Source of the DNA: Streptomyces reniochalinae
GTDB taxonomy: Bacteria; Actinomycetota; Actinomycetes; Streptomycetales; Streptomycetaceae
Direction of reading: 5' to 3'
DNA length: 64,000 bases
Assembly (NCBI RefSeq): GCF_003323735.1
Contig: NZ_QOIM01000028.1
Location: 124,001-188,000 of the forward strand
The translations under genes were made by a program, and so were the position numbers. The notes beneath the pieces are model-generated. The model was given only the letters and a program-made list of their open reading frames with translations, was not told the origin of the DNA and made no database searches. Shown piece by piece: positions 51,707 through 58,945 of the stretch. The first letter of the stretch is position 1. Each line of letters begins with the position of its first letter.

Positions 51707-51751
51707 GGACCGGGCCGGACCGGGCCGGACCGGGCCGGGTCGGGCCGGGTC
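51707..51751. repeat. 10-bp GC-rich tandem repeat (ggaccgggcc)
   Basis: About four and a half copies of ggaccgggcc, the last two drifting to gggtcgggcc, immediately after the AraC gene stop. It is self-complementary in part and may form hairpins, so it could serve as a terminator. Confidence 0.75.
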
Positions 51752-51800
51752 GTTCCCGAATGTTCAAGACTCCGCCGCCACCCGGCCGCAGGATCGGAGC

Positions 51801-52190
51801 ATGACGAAGCCGCAGATCCTCCCTCGCCTGATCGTGTCGGAACCCGACCGCGCCTCGGCGTACTACCGGGATTTCCTCGGCGCCGAGGAAGTGTTCCGTG
51901 CCCTGGGTGACGACGGTCGGCCCACCGTCGTCGAGCACCTCCTCGGTGCCACGTCCTTCCGGGTCTCACCCGCCGTCCCGGCGTGGGGATGGCTGTCCCC
52001 GGACGACCTGGGAGGCTCCCCGGTCCTGTTGGAGATCGAAGTCGACGACCCGGACGAGACCGGCGCACGGATGACGGACAACGGCGCCGAGACGGTCGTC
52101 CCGATCGAGAACCGGCCCTACGGCAAGCGCTCGGGCCGCATCCGTGACCCCTTCGGGCACCTGTGGATCGTCACGGGCGAGCCGCGTTGA
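51801..52190 (+). CDS. VOC-superfamily protein
   Basis: A 129-aa VOC protein: QILPRLIVSEPDRASAYYRD, AEEVFRALGDDGRPTVVEHL, and the closing GKRSGRIRDPFGHLWIVTGE. The pattern (YRDFLGAEE, RDPFGHLW) resembles PhnB/YdfO-like, 3-demethylubiquinone-type VOC proteins. ATG at 51801 with GGAGC just upstream. It lies directly after an AraC regulator and is probably its partner gene. Confidence 0.85.
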   Translation: MTKPQILPRLIVSEPDRASAYYRDFLGAEEVFRALGDDGRPTVVEHLLGATSFRVSPAVPAWGWLSPDDLGGSPVLLEIEVDDPDETGARMTDNGAETVVPIENRPYGKRSGRIRDPFGHLWIVTGEPR

Positions 52191-52282
52191 GCCAGCGCCA
52201 CCGCCCTGGCCGCCCGGAGGCTCGTCCGGTGCGGCGAAGCACCTGCCTCCGGCGCGGTCCGGCGCCCGGTCTCCGAACCGGA

Positions 52283-52747
52283 TCAGCTTACGGGTGGGCC
52301 CTGGGCGGGGGATCGCCGGTAGACGGAGGCGAGCAACTGCTCCTTGGCCGGGCCGTGGACCGCCCAGCGCAGCCGCCACTCGTCGGGGGAGACCACCGTG
52401 TAGTCCCCCTCGTACAGGTCGGCGCCGCACTGGTGCGACACGGTGCAATGCCCGCTGCTCAGATCGAGAGAGTGGAAGTGCCGGCCGTCCGTGAAGGTGA
52501 CCTCGGCGCTGCCGTCCGCACCGGGCACCAGCCGCAGCGTTCGCCCGGCCTCGCGCCGGGCCCCGCCCCACTCCAGCGTGCCCTCCTCCACGTGCAGCCA
52601 CCCGGAGTCCGTACCGGGCTCAAACCTCGCCCGACCGGTGAACCAGCCGCTGTGCCCGTTCCGTTCATCGCGCAGCTCGCGGCGCACGGTCCACTCTCCG
52701 GCCAGGTAGGAGAGGACTTCGGCGGCGGGGTGCGGTGCGTCGTCCAT
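52283..52747 (-). CDS. DUF6314 family protein
   Basis: A 154-aa protein with a lipocalin/calycin-like beta pattern: EVLSYLAGEWTVRRELRDER, HSGWFTGRARFEP, TDGRHFHSLDLSSGHCTVSH, CGADLYEGDYTVVSPDEWRL and the end RWAVHGPAKEQLLASVYRRS. These match the DUF6314 group found in actinobacteria, of unknown function; the fold suggests a small hydrophobic ligand. ATG at 52747. No partner gene is evident. Confidence 0.8.
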   Translation of the reverse strand: MDDAPHPAAEVLSYLAGEWTVRRELRDERNGHSGWFTGRARFEPGTDSGWLHVEEGTLEWGGARREAGRTLRLVPGADGSAEVTFTDGRHFHSLDLSSGHCTVSHQCGADLYEGDYTVVSPDEWRLRWAVHGPAKEQLLASVYRRSPAQGPPVS

Positions 52748-52920
52748 GCCAGCAGTGTCGCAGGCCGGGTGCGGGACCCCTGAGGCGCGCCGACTGCCGC
52801 GGGTGGCGGCCGGACGCCGGCAGGCGGAGTGCCGCGCACCACGTCCCGGCGGACGCCGGCTGACCCGGGCTCGGCCGGGGACCGGGGGCCGCCGGACCGG
52901 CGGCCCCCCGGCCCCCGGTT

Positions 52921-53805
52921 CTACTCCGGCACCAGCACCGACACCGCGTGCGGCACGCAGTCGACCGCCAGCGGCAGGTCCGAGATGAACTCCCCGTCCG
53001 CGTAGGCGAACACGTCGGGCGCGGCCAGCTCCACGTGGCGGGCGCGGTAGGTGCGCACCTTCGGGTGGGTGACGTGGGAGCCGCTGTAGAACCGTGGCAG
53101 CGTGGTCATCAGCCGTACGGCGGGTGCGCTCTCCACGACGGTGACGGCCAGTTCCCCGTCGTCCGGTACCGCGTCGGGGCACACCTTCATGCCGCTGCCG
53201 TAGTAACAGGTGTTGCCGACGGCGACGAGCGTGGCGTCGAGCGCCAGCTCCTTCTCGTCGAGCCGCAGCCGGAAGGGGAGTGGGCGCAGCCTGGCGAGTT
53301 CGACGAAGGTGGCGACGGTGTAGCGGGCACCGCCGCGAGGCCGGCGCAGCGCGTTGGCCCGCCGGGTGACCAGGGCGTCGAAGCCCGAGGCCAGGACGGT
53401 GCCGAACCAGCGGTCTCCGCATCGCGCGAGGTCCACGGCGCGCCGGGTGCCGTCGGTGATCAGGCGCGCGGCGGCGGCAGGGTCCCGGCGCGGTATGCCC
53501 AGGGCGCGGGCGAAGTCGTTGCCCGTGCCCGCCGGGACCACCGCAAGCGGCACCCCGGAGCCGGCGACGGCCTGGAGCCCCAGGTGTACCAGGCCGTCAC
53601 CGCCGACGACGGTGAGGACGTCGGTGCCGGCGGCGAGGTGGTCGCGGGTGCGCTCCAGGGTGTCGGCGGGATCGCTGCCCGAGACGAGTGTCGCGTCCCA
53701 TCCGGCCCGCGCCAGGTGGCGCAGGGCCACCTCCGCGTTCTTGGCCGAACTTCCGGTCAGTGAGGCCGGGTTGACGAGTACGGCTGTGCTCGGTCGGGGG
53801 GTCAT
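52921..53805 (-). CDS. Diacylglycerol/lipid kinase family protein (DagK/YegS type)
   Basis: A 294-aa enzyme of the DAGK catalytic family. ATP-binding motif VVGGDGLVHLGLQAV and the second motif VPAGTGNDFARALGI are intact. The C-terminal beta-rich part has VAVGNTCYYGSGMKVCPDAV, DDGELAVTVVESAP and FAYADGEFISDLPLAV. It should phosphorylate a lipid diol or diacylglycerol at the membrane. The ATG at 53805 overlaps the stop of the AGPS-like gene as ATGA, so the two are coupled. The context suggests it works on an ether-lipid or glycerolipid. Confidence 0.9.
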   Translation of the reverse strand: MTPRPSTAVLVNPASLTGSSAKNAEVALRHLARAGWDATLVSGSDPADTLERTRDHLAAGTDVLTVVGGDGLVHLGLQAVAGSGVPLAVVPAGTGNDFARALGIPRRDPAAAARLITDGTRRAVDLARCGDRWFGTVLASGFDALVTRRANALRRPRGGARYTVATFVELARLRPLPFRLRLDEKELALDATLVAVGNTCYYGSGMKVCPDAVPDDGELAVTVVESAPAVRLMTTLPRFYSGSHVTHPKVRTYRARHVELAAPDVFAYADGEFISDLPLAVDCVPHAVSVLVPE

Positions 53806-55430
53806 GAGGCCGCGGAGGGCTGGGTGGCGGCCGGCGGGATGAGCTTGCCCGGGTTCATGACGCCCGCGGGGTCCAGCGTCCGCTTGACGGCGGCGAGCAC
53901 CTCCACACCGAGGGGGCCGACCTCCGCCTCCATCCAGCGACGGTGGTCCTGGCCGACCGCGTGGTGGTGCGTGATCGAGCCCCCGGCTGCGGCGATCGCG
54001 TCCCCCGCCGCCGTCTTGGCCGCCCGCCAACGGGACCGCGGTTCCTCGCCCGCGTCCGCGGCGACGGTGAAGTACAGCGAGCCGCCCGACGGGTAGGCGT
54101 GGGAGAGGTGGCAGAAGACCACCGGTGTCGACGTGGCTGTCGTCAGGTGTGCGGTCAGCGTGGCGGTCACGGTCTCGCGCAGCGCGGCCAGGCCCGCCCA
54201 GGAGGTCGCCGTCTCCAGGGTCTCGGTGAGGACGCCGGTGTCGAGGAGGGCGTCGCGCATGTACGGGCCGGAGAAGCGCGAGCGCCGCCAGGCGGCCGCC
54301 ACCTCGTCGTCCAGGCGGCTTCCGTCGTGCGCGGTCAGCACCTTGCGCACGGCCTCGCCGCGGCGCGCGACCTCCTCCGGGTCGCCTTCGTGGCTGACGA
54401 CGGACAGGCAGCCCTCGGGCGCGGCGGAGCCGGCGATGACGGCGTTGACGAACGTCTCCGTCTCGTCCGAGACGCGTATCGCGGTCGGCAGCAGCCCGCG
54501 CTGGGCGAGTGCGCGCACCGCGGCGGTGCCCGCCGCGAAGGAGGGGAAGGACCAGGCCTCGTCCCGGCGTTCGGGGGGTGCGCGGCGTACGCGGACCGTC
54601 ACCTCGGTGAGGACGCCGAGCGTGCCTTCGGAGCCCAGGAAGAGCTGCCGCAGATCAGGACCCGCGGCCGTGGCCGGGGCGCGGCCGAGGTCGAGGGTGC
54701 CGCGCGGGGTGGCGACCTTGAGCGCGGTGACCATGGCGTCGAAGCGGCCGTAACCGGCCGAGGACTGGCCCGCGGAGCGGGTGGCGGCGTACCCGCCGAT
54801 GGTGGCGAACTCGAAGCTCTGCGGGAAGTGGCCCAGGGTGTAGCCCTCGGCTCCGAGGAGTTCCTCGGCCTCGGGGGTGCGCAGGCCCGCCTGGAGGGTA
54901 GCGGTGCCGGACTCCTCGTCCAGCTCCACCAGGGCGTCGAGCCGTCGCAGATCGAGGCTGACCAGCGCCGGATGGCCTTCGCGTGCGGGCTCCACACCGC
55001 CGACGACGCTGGTGCCACCGCCGAACGGCACGACCGCCACGCCGTGTTCCGCGCAGATCTCCACGAGGGCCTGCACCTGCGCGTGCGTGCCCGGCGTCAC
55101 CACCGCGTCGGGGGCGTGCCGGGCGTCTCCCTCCCGGCGGCGCAGCAGATCGGGGGTGCTCTTGCCGCCCAGGTGCAGGATCCGGGCCGCGTCGTCGGTG
55201 CGCAGGTGCTCCTCGCCGACGACCGCGGTGAGCGCGGCACGCGCCGGCCCGGGCAGCGCGCTGGGCGGCAGCCGCAGCGCCGAGCGCTCCACGCGCGGGG
55301 GCGCTGCGGCGCTGACCCCGAGCGTCTCGACGAGGAGCCGCCGCTGGGAGTCCTCCAGTTGACGGGCGTGTGCCGGGTCGCCCCAGGCGTTCCAGGCCAT
55401 GTCACCGACGCGGCGAGTGGGTCGCTTCAT
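53802..55430 (-). CDS. FAD-binding oxidase of the alkyldihydroxyacetonephosphate-synthase family
   Basis: A 542-aa VAO-type flavoprotein. The FAD-binding PP-loop has AEHGVAVVPFGGGTSVVGGV, and the second flavin segment FATIGGYAATRSAGQSSAGY. The C-terminal region GGSITHHHAVGQDHRRWMEA matches the His-rich active-site loop of eukaryotic AGPS (GGSLSHHHGVG), and FCHLSHAYPSGGSLYFTV the strand before it. In AGPS the enzyme swaps the acyl chain of acyl-DHAP for a fatty alcohol. Start: ATG 55430, or ATG 55400 (MAWNAWGDP), which fits homologues better. It faces a TetR gene only 17 bp away. Confidence 0.85.
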   Translation of the reverse strand: MKRPTRRVGDMAWNAWGDPAHARQLEDSQRRLLVETLGVSAAAPPRVERSALRLPPSALPGPARAALTAVVGEEHLRTDDAARILHLGGKSTPDLLRRREGDARHAPDAVVTPGTHAQVQALVEICAEHGVAVVPFGGGTSVVGGVEPAREGHPALVSLDLRRLDALVELDEESGTATLQAGLRTPEAEELLGAEGYTLGHFPQSFEFATIGGYAATRSAGQSSAGYGRFDAMVTALKVATPRGTLDLGRAPATAAGPDLRQLFLGSEGTLGVLTEVTVRVRRAPPERRDEAWSFPSFAAGTAAVRALAQRGLLPTAIRVSDETETFVNAVIAGSAAPEGCLSVVSHEGDPEEVARRGEAVRKVLTAHDGSRLDDEVAAAWRRSRFSGPYMRDALLDTGVLTETLETATSWAGLAALRETVTATLTAHLTTATSTPVVFCHLSHAYPSGGSLYFTVAADAGEEPRSRWRAAKTAAGDAIAAAGGSITHHHAVGQDHRRWMEAEVGPLGVEVLAAVKRTLDPAGVMNPGKLIPPAATQPSAAS

Positions 55431-55447
55431 GGCGTACAGTCTTACAC

Positions 55448-56053
55448 GTGACGTCAATTCGTAAAACCTCTGGGCGGAAGAACGAGGACGACATCCTGGA
55501 CGCCGCACGCGCGTGCGTCGAGGCCTTCGGGGTGCGGCGCACCACGCTCACCGACGTGGCCCGTCGCGCCGGAGTGAGCAGACCGACCGTCTACCGCCAC
55601 TGGCCCGACATCTCCTCGCTCGTCGGCGACTTGATGACACGGGAACTGAAGGCCCTCTTCGCCGAGGCCGTGGCCGAGGCGACCGAGGCCGACGCACTCG
55701 GCCGCATCGTGCACGGCGCCACCGGCACGGTGCGCGCGGTATGGCACCACTCGCTGTTCAGCCGCTTCCTCGACAGCGAGGCGGAACTGCTGGCCACCTA
55801 CGTCTTCCACCGGCTGGGCTCCAGCCAGCACGCCGCCCTCGACCTGCTGAACGCCCAGATCACCGAGGGGCAGCGCGATGGCTCCGTACGCGCCGGCGAG
55901 CCCGCCGAACTGTCCCGCGTCGTCCTGCTGACCGTCCAGTCCATCGGAGCCTCCCGGCGGCTGGTGGAGGACACCCTCACCGAGGACGCCCTCCTCGACT
56001 CGCTCGGCCGGCTCCTCACCGGCTACCTGCGTGACTGGAGCGCCGCCGCATGA
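55448..56053 (+). CDS. TetR-family regulator, divergent from the AGPS-like gene
   Basis: A 201-aa regulator. Helix-turn-helix: ILDAARACVEAFGVRRTTLT then ARRAGVSRPTVYRHWPDISS. The C-terminal domain has HGATGTVRAVWHHSLFSRFL and LSRVVLLTVQSIGASRRLVE. GTG at 55448. Its TGA overlaps the GlpD ATG as ATGA, so regulator and GlpD are co-translated. It is positioned to control both the divergent AGPS-like/lipid-kinase pair and itself. The start codons are only 17 bp apart, so the promoters must overlap the coding starts or the mRNAs are leaderless. Confidence 0.9.
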   Translation: MTSIRKTSGRKNEDDILDAARACVEAFGVRRTTLTDVARRAGVSRPTVYRHWPDISSLVGDLMTRELKALFAEAVAEATEADALGRIVHGATGTVRAVWHHSLFSRFLDSEAELLATYVFHRLGSSQHAALDLLNAQITEGQRDGSVRAGEPAELSRVVLLTVQSIGASRRLVEDTLTEDALLDSLGRLLTGYLRDWSAAA

Positions 56054-57603
56054 CACGACCGACCGAACACACCACCTCCCTCAACGCCGCGCGGCGCGCC
56101 CGCTCCCTGGACTGGCTGGCCACCGGGCCCACCGTCGACCTGCTGGTCGTCGGCGCGGGCGTCACCGGCGCCGGCATCGCGCTCGACGCGGCCTCACGCG
56201 GACTCAGCGTCGTCCTCGTCGACCGCCACGACCTGGCCTTCGGCACCAGCCGTTGGAGCTCGAAGCTGGCACACGGCGGACTGCGCTACCTGGCCAGTGG
56301 AGACGTGGGCATCGCCTACGAGTCGGCACGCGAACGCGGCATCCTGATGAGCAGGACCGCCCCCCACCTCGTCCGTGCCCTGCCCATGGTGCTCCCGCTG
56401 CACCCGCACACCTCCCCCGCCCGTGCCCTGTGGACCCGCGCCGGCTTCCTCGCCGGGGACGCCCTGCGCGTCGGCGCCAGGGTCGGCGCCCGCACCCTGC
56501 CGCCTTCGCGGCGCATACCCGCGCCACTCACCCTCGCGCTGGCCCCGGCCGTGCGCGCTGACGGCCTGCGCGGCGGCCAGCTGTCCTTCGACGGGCAGCT
56601 CACCGACGACGCGCGACTCGTCGTGGCCCTCGCCCGCACCGCCGCGGGCCACGGGGCGCACGTCCTCACCCGGTGCGGTGCCCAGCACCTCACCGGCGAC
56701 GGCGCCGAACTGCGCGACGAACTCACCGGCGCCCGCGTGCAGGTACGGGCCCGGAGTGTCGTCAACGCGGCCGGCGTCTGGGCCGGAACGCTGGTGCCCG
56801 ACGTCACCCTGCGGCCCAGCCGCGGCACGCACGTCGTCCTGCCCGCGGCACGCCTGGGCAACCCCCGCGCCGCGCTGACGGTCCCGGTGCCGGGGGAGTC
56901 CAGCAGGTTCGTCTTCGCCCTTCCGCAGGGAGACGGCCGCGTCTACGCCGGCCTCACCGACGAGCCCGTCGCAACCGTTCCCGACATACCGCAGGCACCG
57001 GAAGAGGACATCGACTTCCTCCTGCGCACGCTCTCCGGCGCGCTGGCCACCCCGTTGGAGAGGACGGACGTCATCGGCGCCTTCGCCGGGCTCCGGCCCC
57101 TGCTGGAGACCACCGGGACGGCACGCACCGCCGACCTCTCGCGCCGCCACGCCGTCCTCACCTCACCGGACGGCGTCATCACCGCGGTCGGGGGAAAACT
57201 CACCGCGTACCGGGCGATGGCCGAGGACGCGGTCGACGCCGCCGTCGCGCGCGCCGGGCTCGACGCGGGACCCTGCCGCACCCAGGCCCTCGCCCTCGTC
57301 GGCGCGGGCACAGCGCCCACCGCCGCCCGCGAGGTCCCGGCCCGGCTGCGCGCCCGGTACGGCAGCGAGAGCGCGGCCGTCGTCGCGCAGGCGAACGGCG
57401 ACCCGGACCTGCTGGAACCCGTGGCGGCCGGGGTCACCGCGGCGGAACTCCGCTTCGCCGCCCGGCACGAGGGCGCCCTCGACGAGTCCGACCTCCTCGA
57501 CCGCCGCACCCGCATCGGCCTCGTCGCGGCCGACCGCGACCGCGCGCTGGCGGCGGCACGCGAGGCACTGGTCTCGGCGGAAGCGGTCACAAGCACCGGC
57601 TGA
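56050..57603 (+). CDS. glpD: Glycerol-3-phosphate dehydrogenase (GlpD type)
   Basis: A 517-aa membrane-associated flavoenzyme oxidising sn-glycerol-3-phosphate to DHAP. FAD motif LLVVGAGVTGAGIALDAASR and the GlpD signature FGTSRWSSKLAHGGLRYLAS are clear. Further marks are GQLSFDGQLTDDARLVVALA, VNAAGVWAG, GRVYAGLTDEPV and DGVITAVGGKLTAYRAMAED, and the C-terminal GlpD alpha domain ends with TRIGLVAADRDRALAAA. It is not in a glpF-glpK operon but coupled to a TetR gene and opposite an AGPS-like enzyme, so it may supply DHAP to that pathway instead of general glycerol use. Confidence 0.93.
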   Translation: MTRPTEHTTSLNAARRARSLDWLATGPTVDLLVVGAGVTGAGIALDAASRGLSVVLVDRHDLAFGTSRWSSKLAHGGLRYLASGDVGIAYESARERGILMSRTAPHLVRALPMVLPLHPHTSPARALWTRAGFLAGDALRVGARVGARTLPPSRRIPAPLTLALAPAVRADGLRGGQLSFDGQLTDDARLVVALARTAAGHGAHVLTRCGAQHLTGDGAELRDELTGARVQVRARSVVNAAGVWAGTLVPDVTLRPSRGTHVVLPAARLGNPRAALTVPVPGESSRFVFALPQGDGRVYAGLTDEPVATVPDIPQAPEEDIDFLLRTLSGALATPLERTDVIGAFAGLRPLLETTGTARTADLSRRHAVLTSPDGVITAVGGKLTAYRAMAEDAVDAAVARAGLDAGPCRTQALALVGAGTAPTAAREVPARLRARYGSESAAVVAQANGDPDLLEPVAAGVTAAELRFAARHEGALDESDLLDRRTRIGLVAADRDRALAAAREALVSAEAVTSTG

Positions 57604-57870
57604 CGGGCCGCCCGGCCGGCCGGGGCGGCGGTCTGCGAACCCTCAGCGTTCCCCGGAAGGAACGTATGACGCGCTCGGAAACCGAAGGTGGATTGCCAGG
57701 CGATGCTCGCTCCTGAGGCCGTCTCTAAGGCGACTCGGTCCCCGGCCCGGGAGAAGCGCACCCGAGGATGCCCGCCGGCGCGACTCCGCTTCGGGCACCT
57801 CGTCTGCGGCGGCGGCACCGGGGCGGCCGGCCGTTTGGCGACGAGCGGTCCCGGGTCCGACACTGATCCC

Positions 57871-58707
57871 ATGGCCAGGGCGACGAGGGAACCACTGCCC
57901 GGCGGCGGACTCGTCCTCACCATGCCCGAGGACGGGCCCCGTCGGCCCCCGCTGCGCTTCGAGCGGGCGACGGACCGCCGCTGGGCCCTGCGGCAGGGCG
58001 AACGGCCGCTGATCAGGGCCCGCTCCGAGGGCGACGGCTGCTGTCGCGACCTGCGCCTGCGCCGGTTGCCTGGATACCGCTCACCGCTGCCGCACCTGTC
58101 TGCCGCGAGGATGCGGACCGCACCCGACTGGCCACACCTGTACGCGCGGTGGCTGGAGGACACGGGGCACGGCCCACTCCACCGCGGGCGCTGGCTGGTC
58201 AACCGGCGCACCAGCTTCACCCCGGGTATCTGGGACTGCGACCTCGTCCAGGACTGGCCCGAGGCCGCCCTCGAACTGCTCTGCGGCGGCGGCTGGCACG
58301 GCGTCCTGCCGCTGCGGCCGCTCCCGGCGCCTGACGCCGCACGCGTGAAGGCGTACCGCAAGCACGCCCGCGAGGGAACCCTCGCCCCCGTCCTGCTGTG
58401 GTGGGTGTCCTTCCTGGACGGCTGGCTGCTCCTCGACGGCCACGACCGGGCCGCGGCCGCCCTGGCGGAGGGCGCGCCGCCGGAGTGCGTCGAGCTGGTC
58501 CGCGTAGCCGACGACGCCCACTGGCGGGCGACCGCAGCCAAGATCACCGAGGCGCACGAGGAGCGGGCGGCGCGACTGGCCGCGAGCCCGGCGGGTCCGC
58601 GCACCGCACACCACCGGCAGGCGCTGGACAGGGGCTACGCCGAGGTGATCTCCGGTCTGCCGTACGACGCGGACGCCACCCCGGTCTTCGAGCCCGCCCG
58701 CGAGTGA
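57871..58707 (+). CDS. Conserved hypothetical protein with ParB-like LLLDGHDR motif
   Basis: A 278-aa soluble protein. Basic N-terminal half (RRWALRQGERPLIRARSEGD, RRLPGYRSPLPHLS) and a region with WLVNRRTSFTPGIWDCDLVQ. The segment GWLLLDGHDRAAAALAEGAP looks like the ParB/Srx DGHRR loop used for nucleotide binding. No enzyme can be named. ATG at 57871. Codon usage is normal. It stands alone. Confidence 0.7.
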   Translation: MARATREPLPGGGLVLTMPEDGPRRPPLRFERATDRRWALRQGERPLIRARSEGDGCCRDLRLRRLPGYRSPLPHLSAARMRTAPDWPHLYARWLEDTGHGPLHRGRWLVNRRTSFTPGIWDCDLVQDWPEAALELLCGGGWHGVLPLRPLPAPDAARVKAYRKHAREGTLAPVLLWWVSFLDGWLLLDGHDRAAAALAEGAPPECVELVRVADDAHWRATAAKITEAHEERAARLAASPAGPRTAHHRQALDRGYAEVISGLPYDADATPVFEPARE

Positions 58708-58835
58708 CGCGCTCGGACGGTCTGCGCGCAGGCCGCCGCCTGGTCGCAGAGCGGTCCGTCCGTGCGGGAGCACGTCGTCTCGCAGCCGCCGCAGGGCGAC
58801 GCCGGAGGCGACGGGGTGGGCGGCAAGGAGGGAAC

Positions 58836-58945
58836 ATGCCCGCACAGGCGTCGCGCCGCAACGTCGTGGCCGCGGCCGGGGGGACTCGCCGCCGCGGGTG
58901 TGAGCGGGACCTCTCTGGCCTGCCCTGCCGCAACCGTGCCCGGTC
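58836..58945 (+). pseudogene. Orphan Tat-signal fragment with a frameshift at a G6 tract
   Basis: AAGGAGG followed by ATG 58836 opens MPAQASRRNVVAAAGG, a twin-arginine export signal. A run of six G at 58878-58883 shifts the frame; with one G fewer it would continue LAAAGVSGTSLACPAATVPG, a normal signal end and cleavage region. The rest of the gene is missing where the M20 gene's 3' end begins. Confidence 0.5.
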
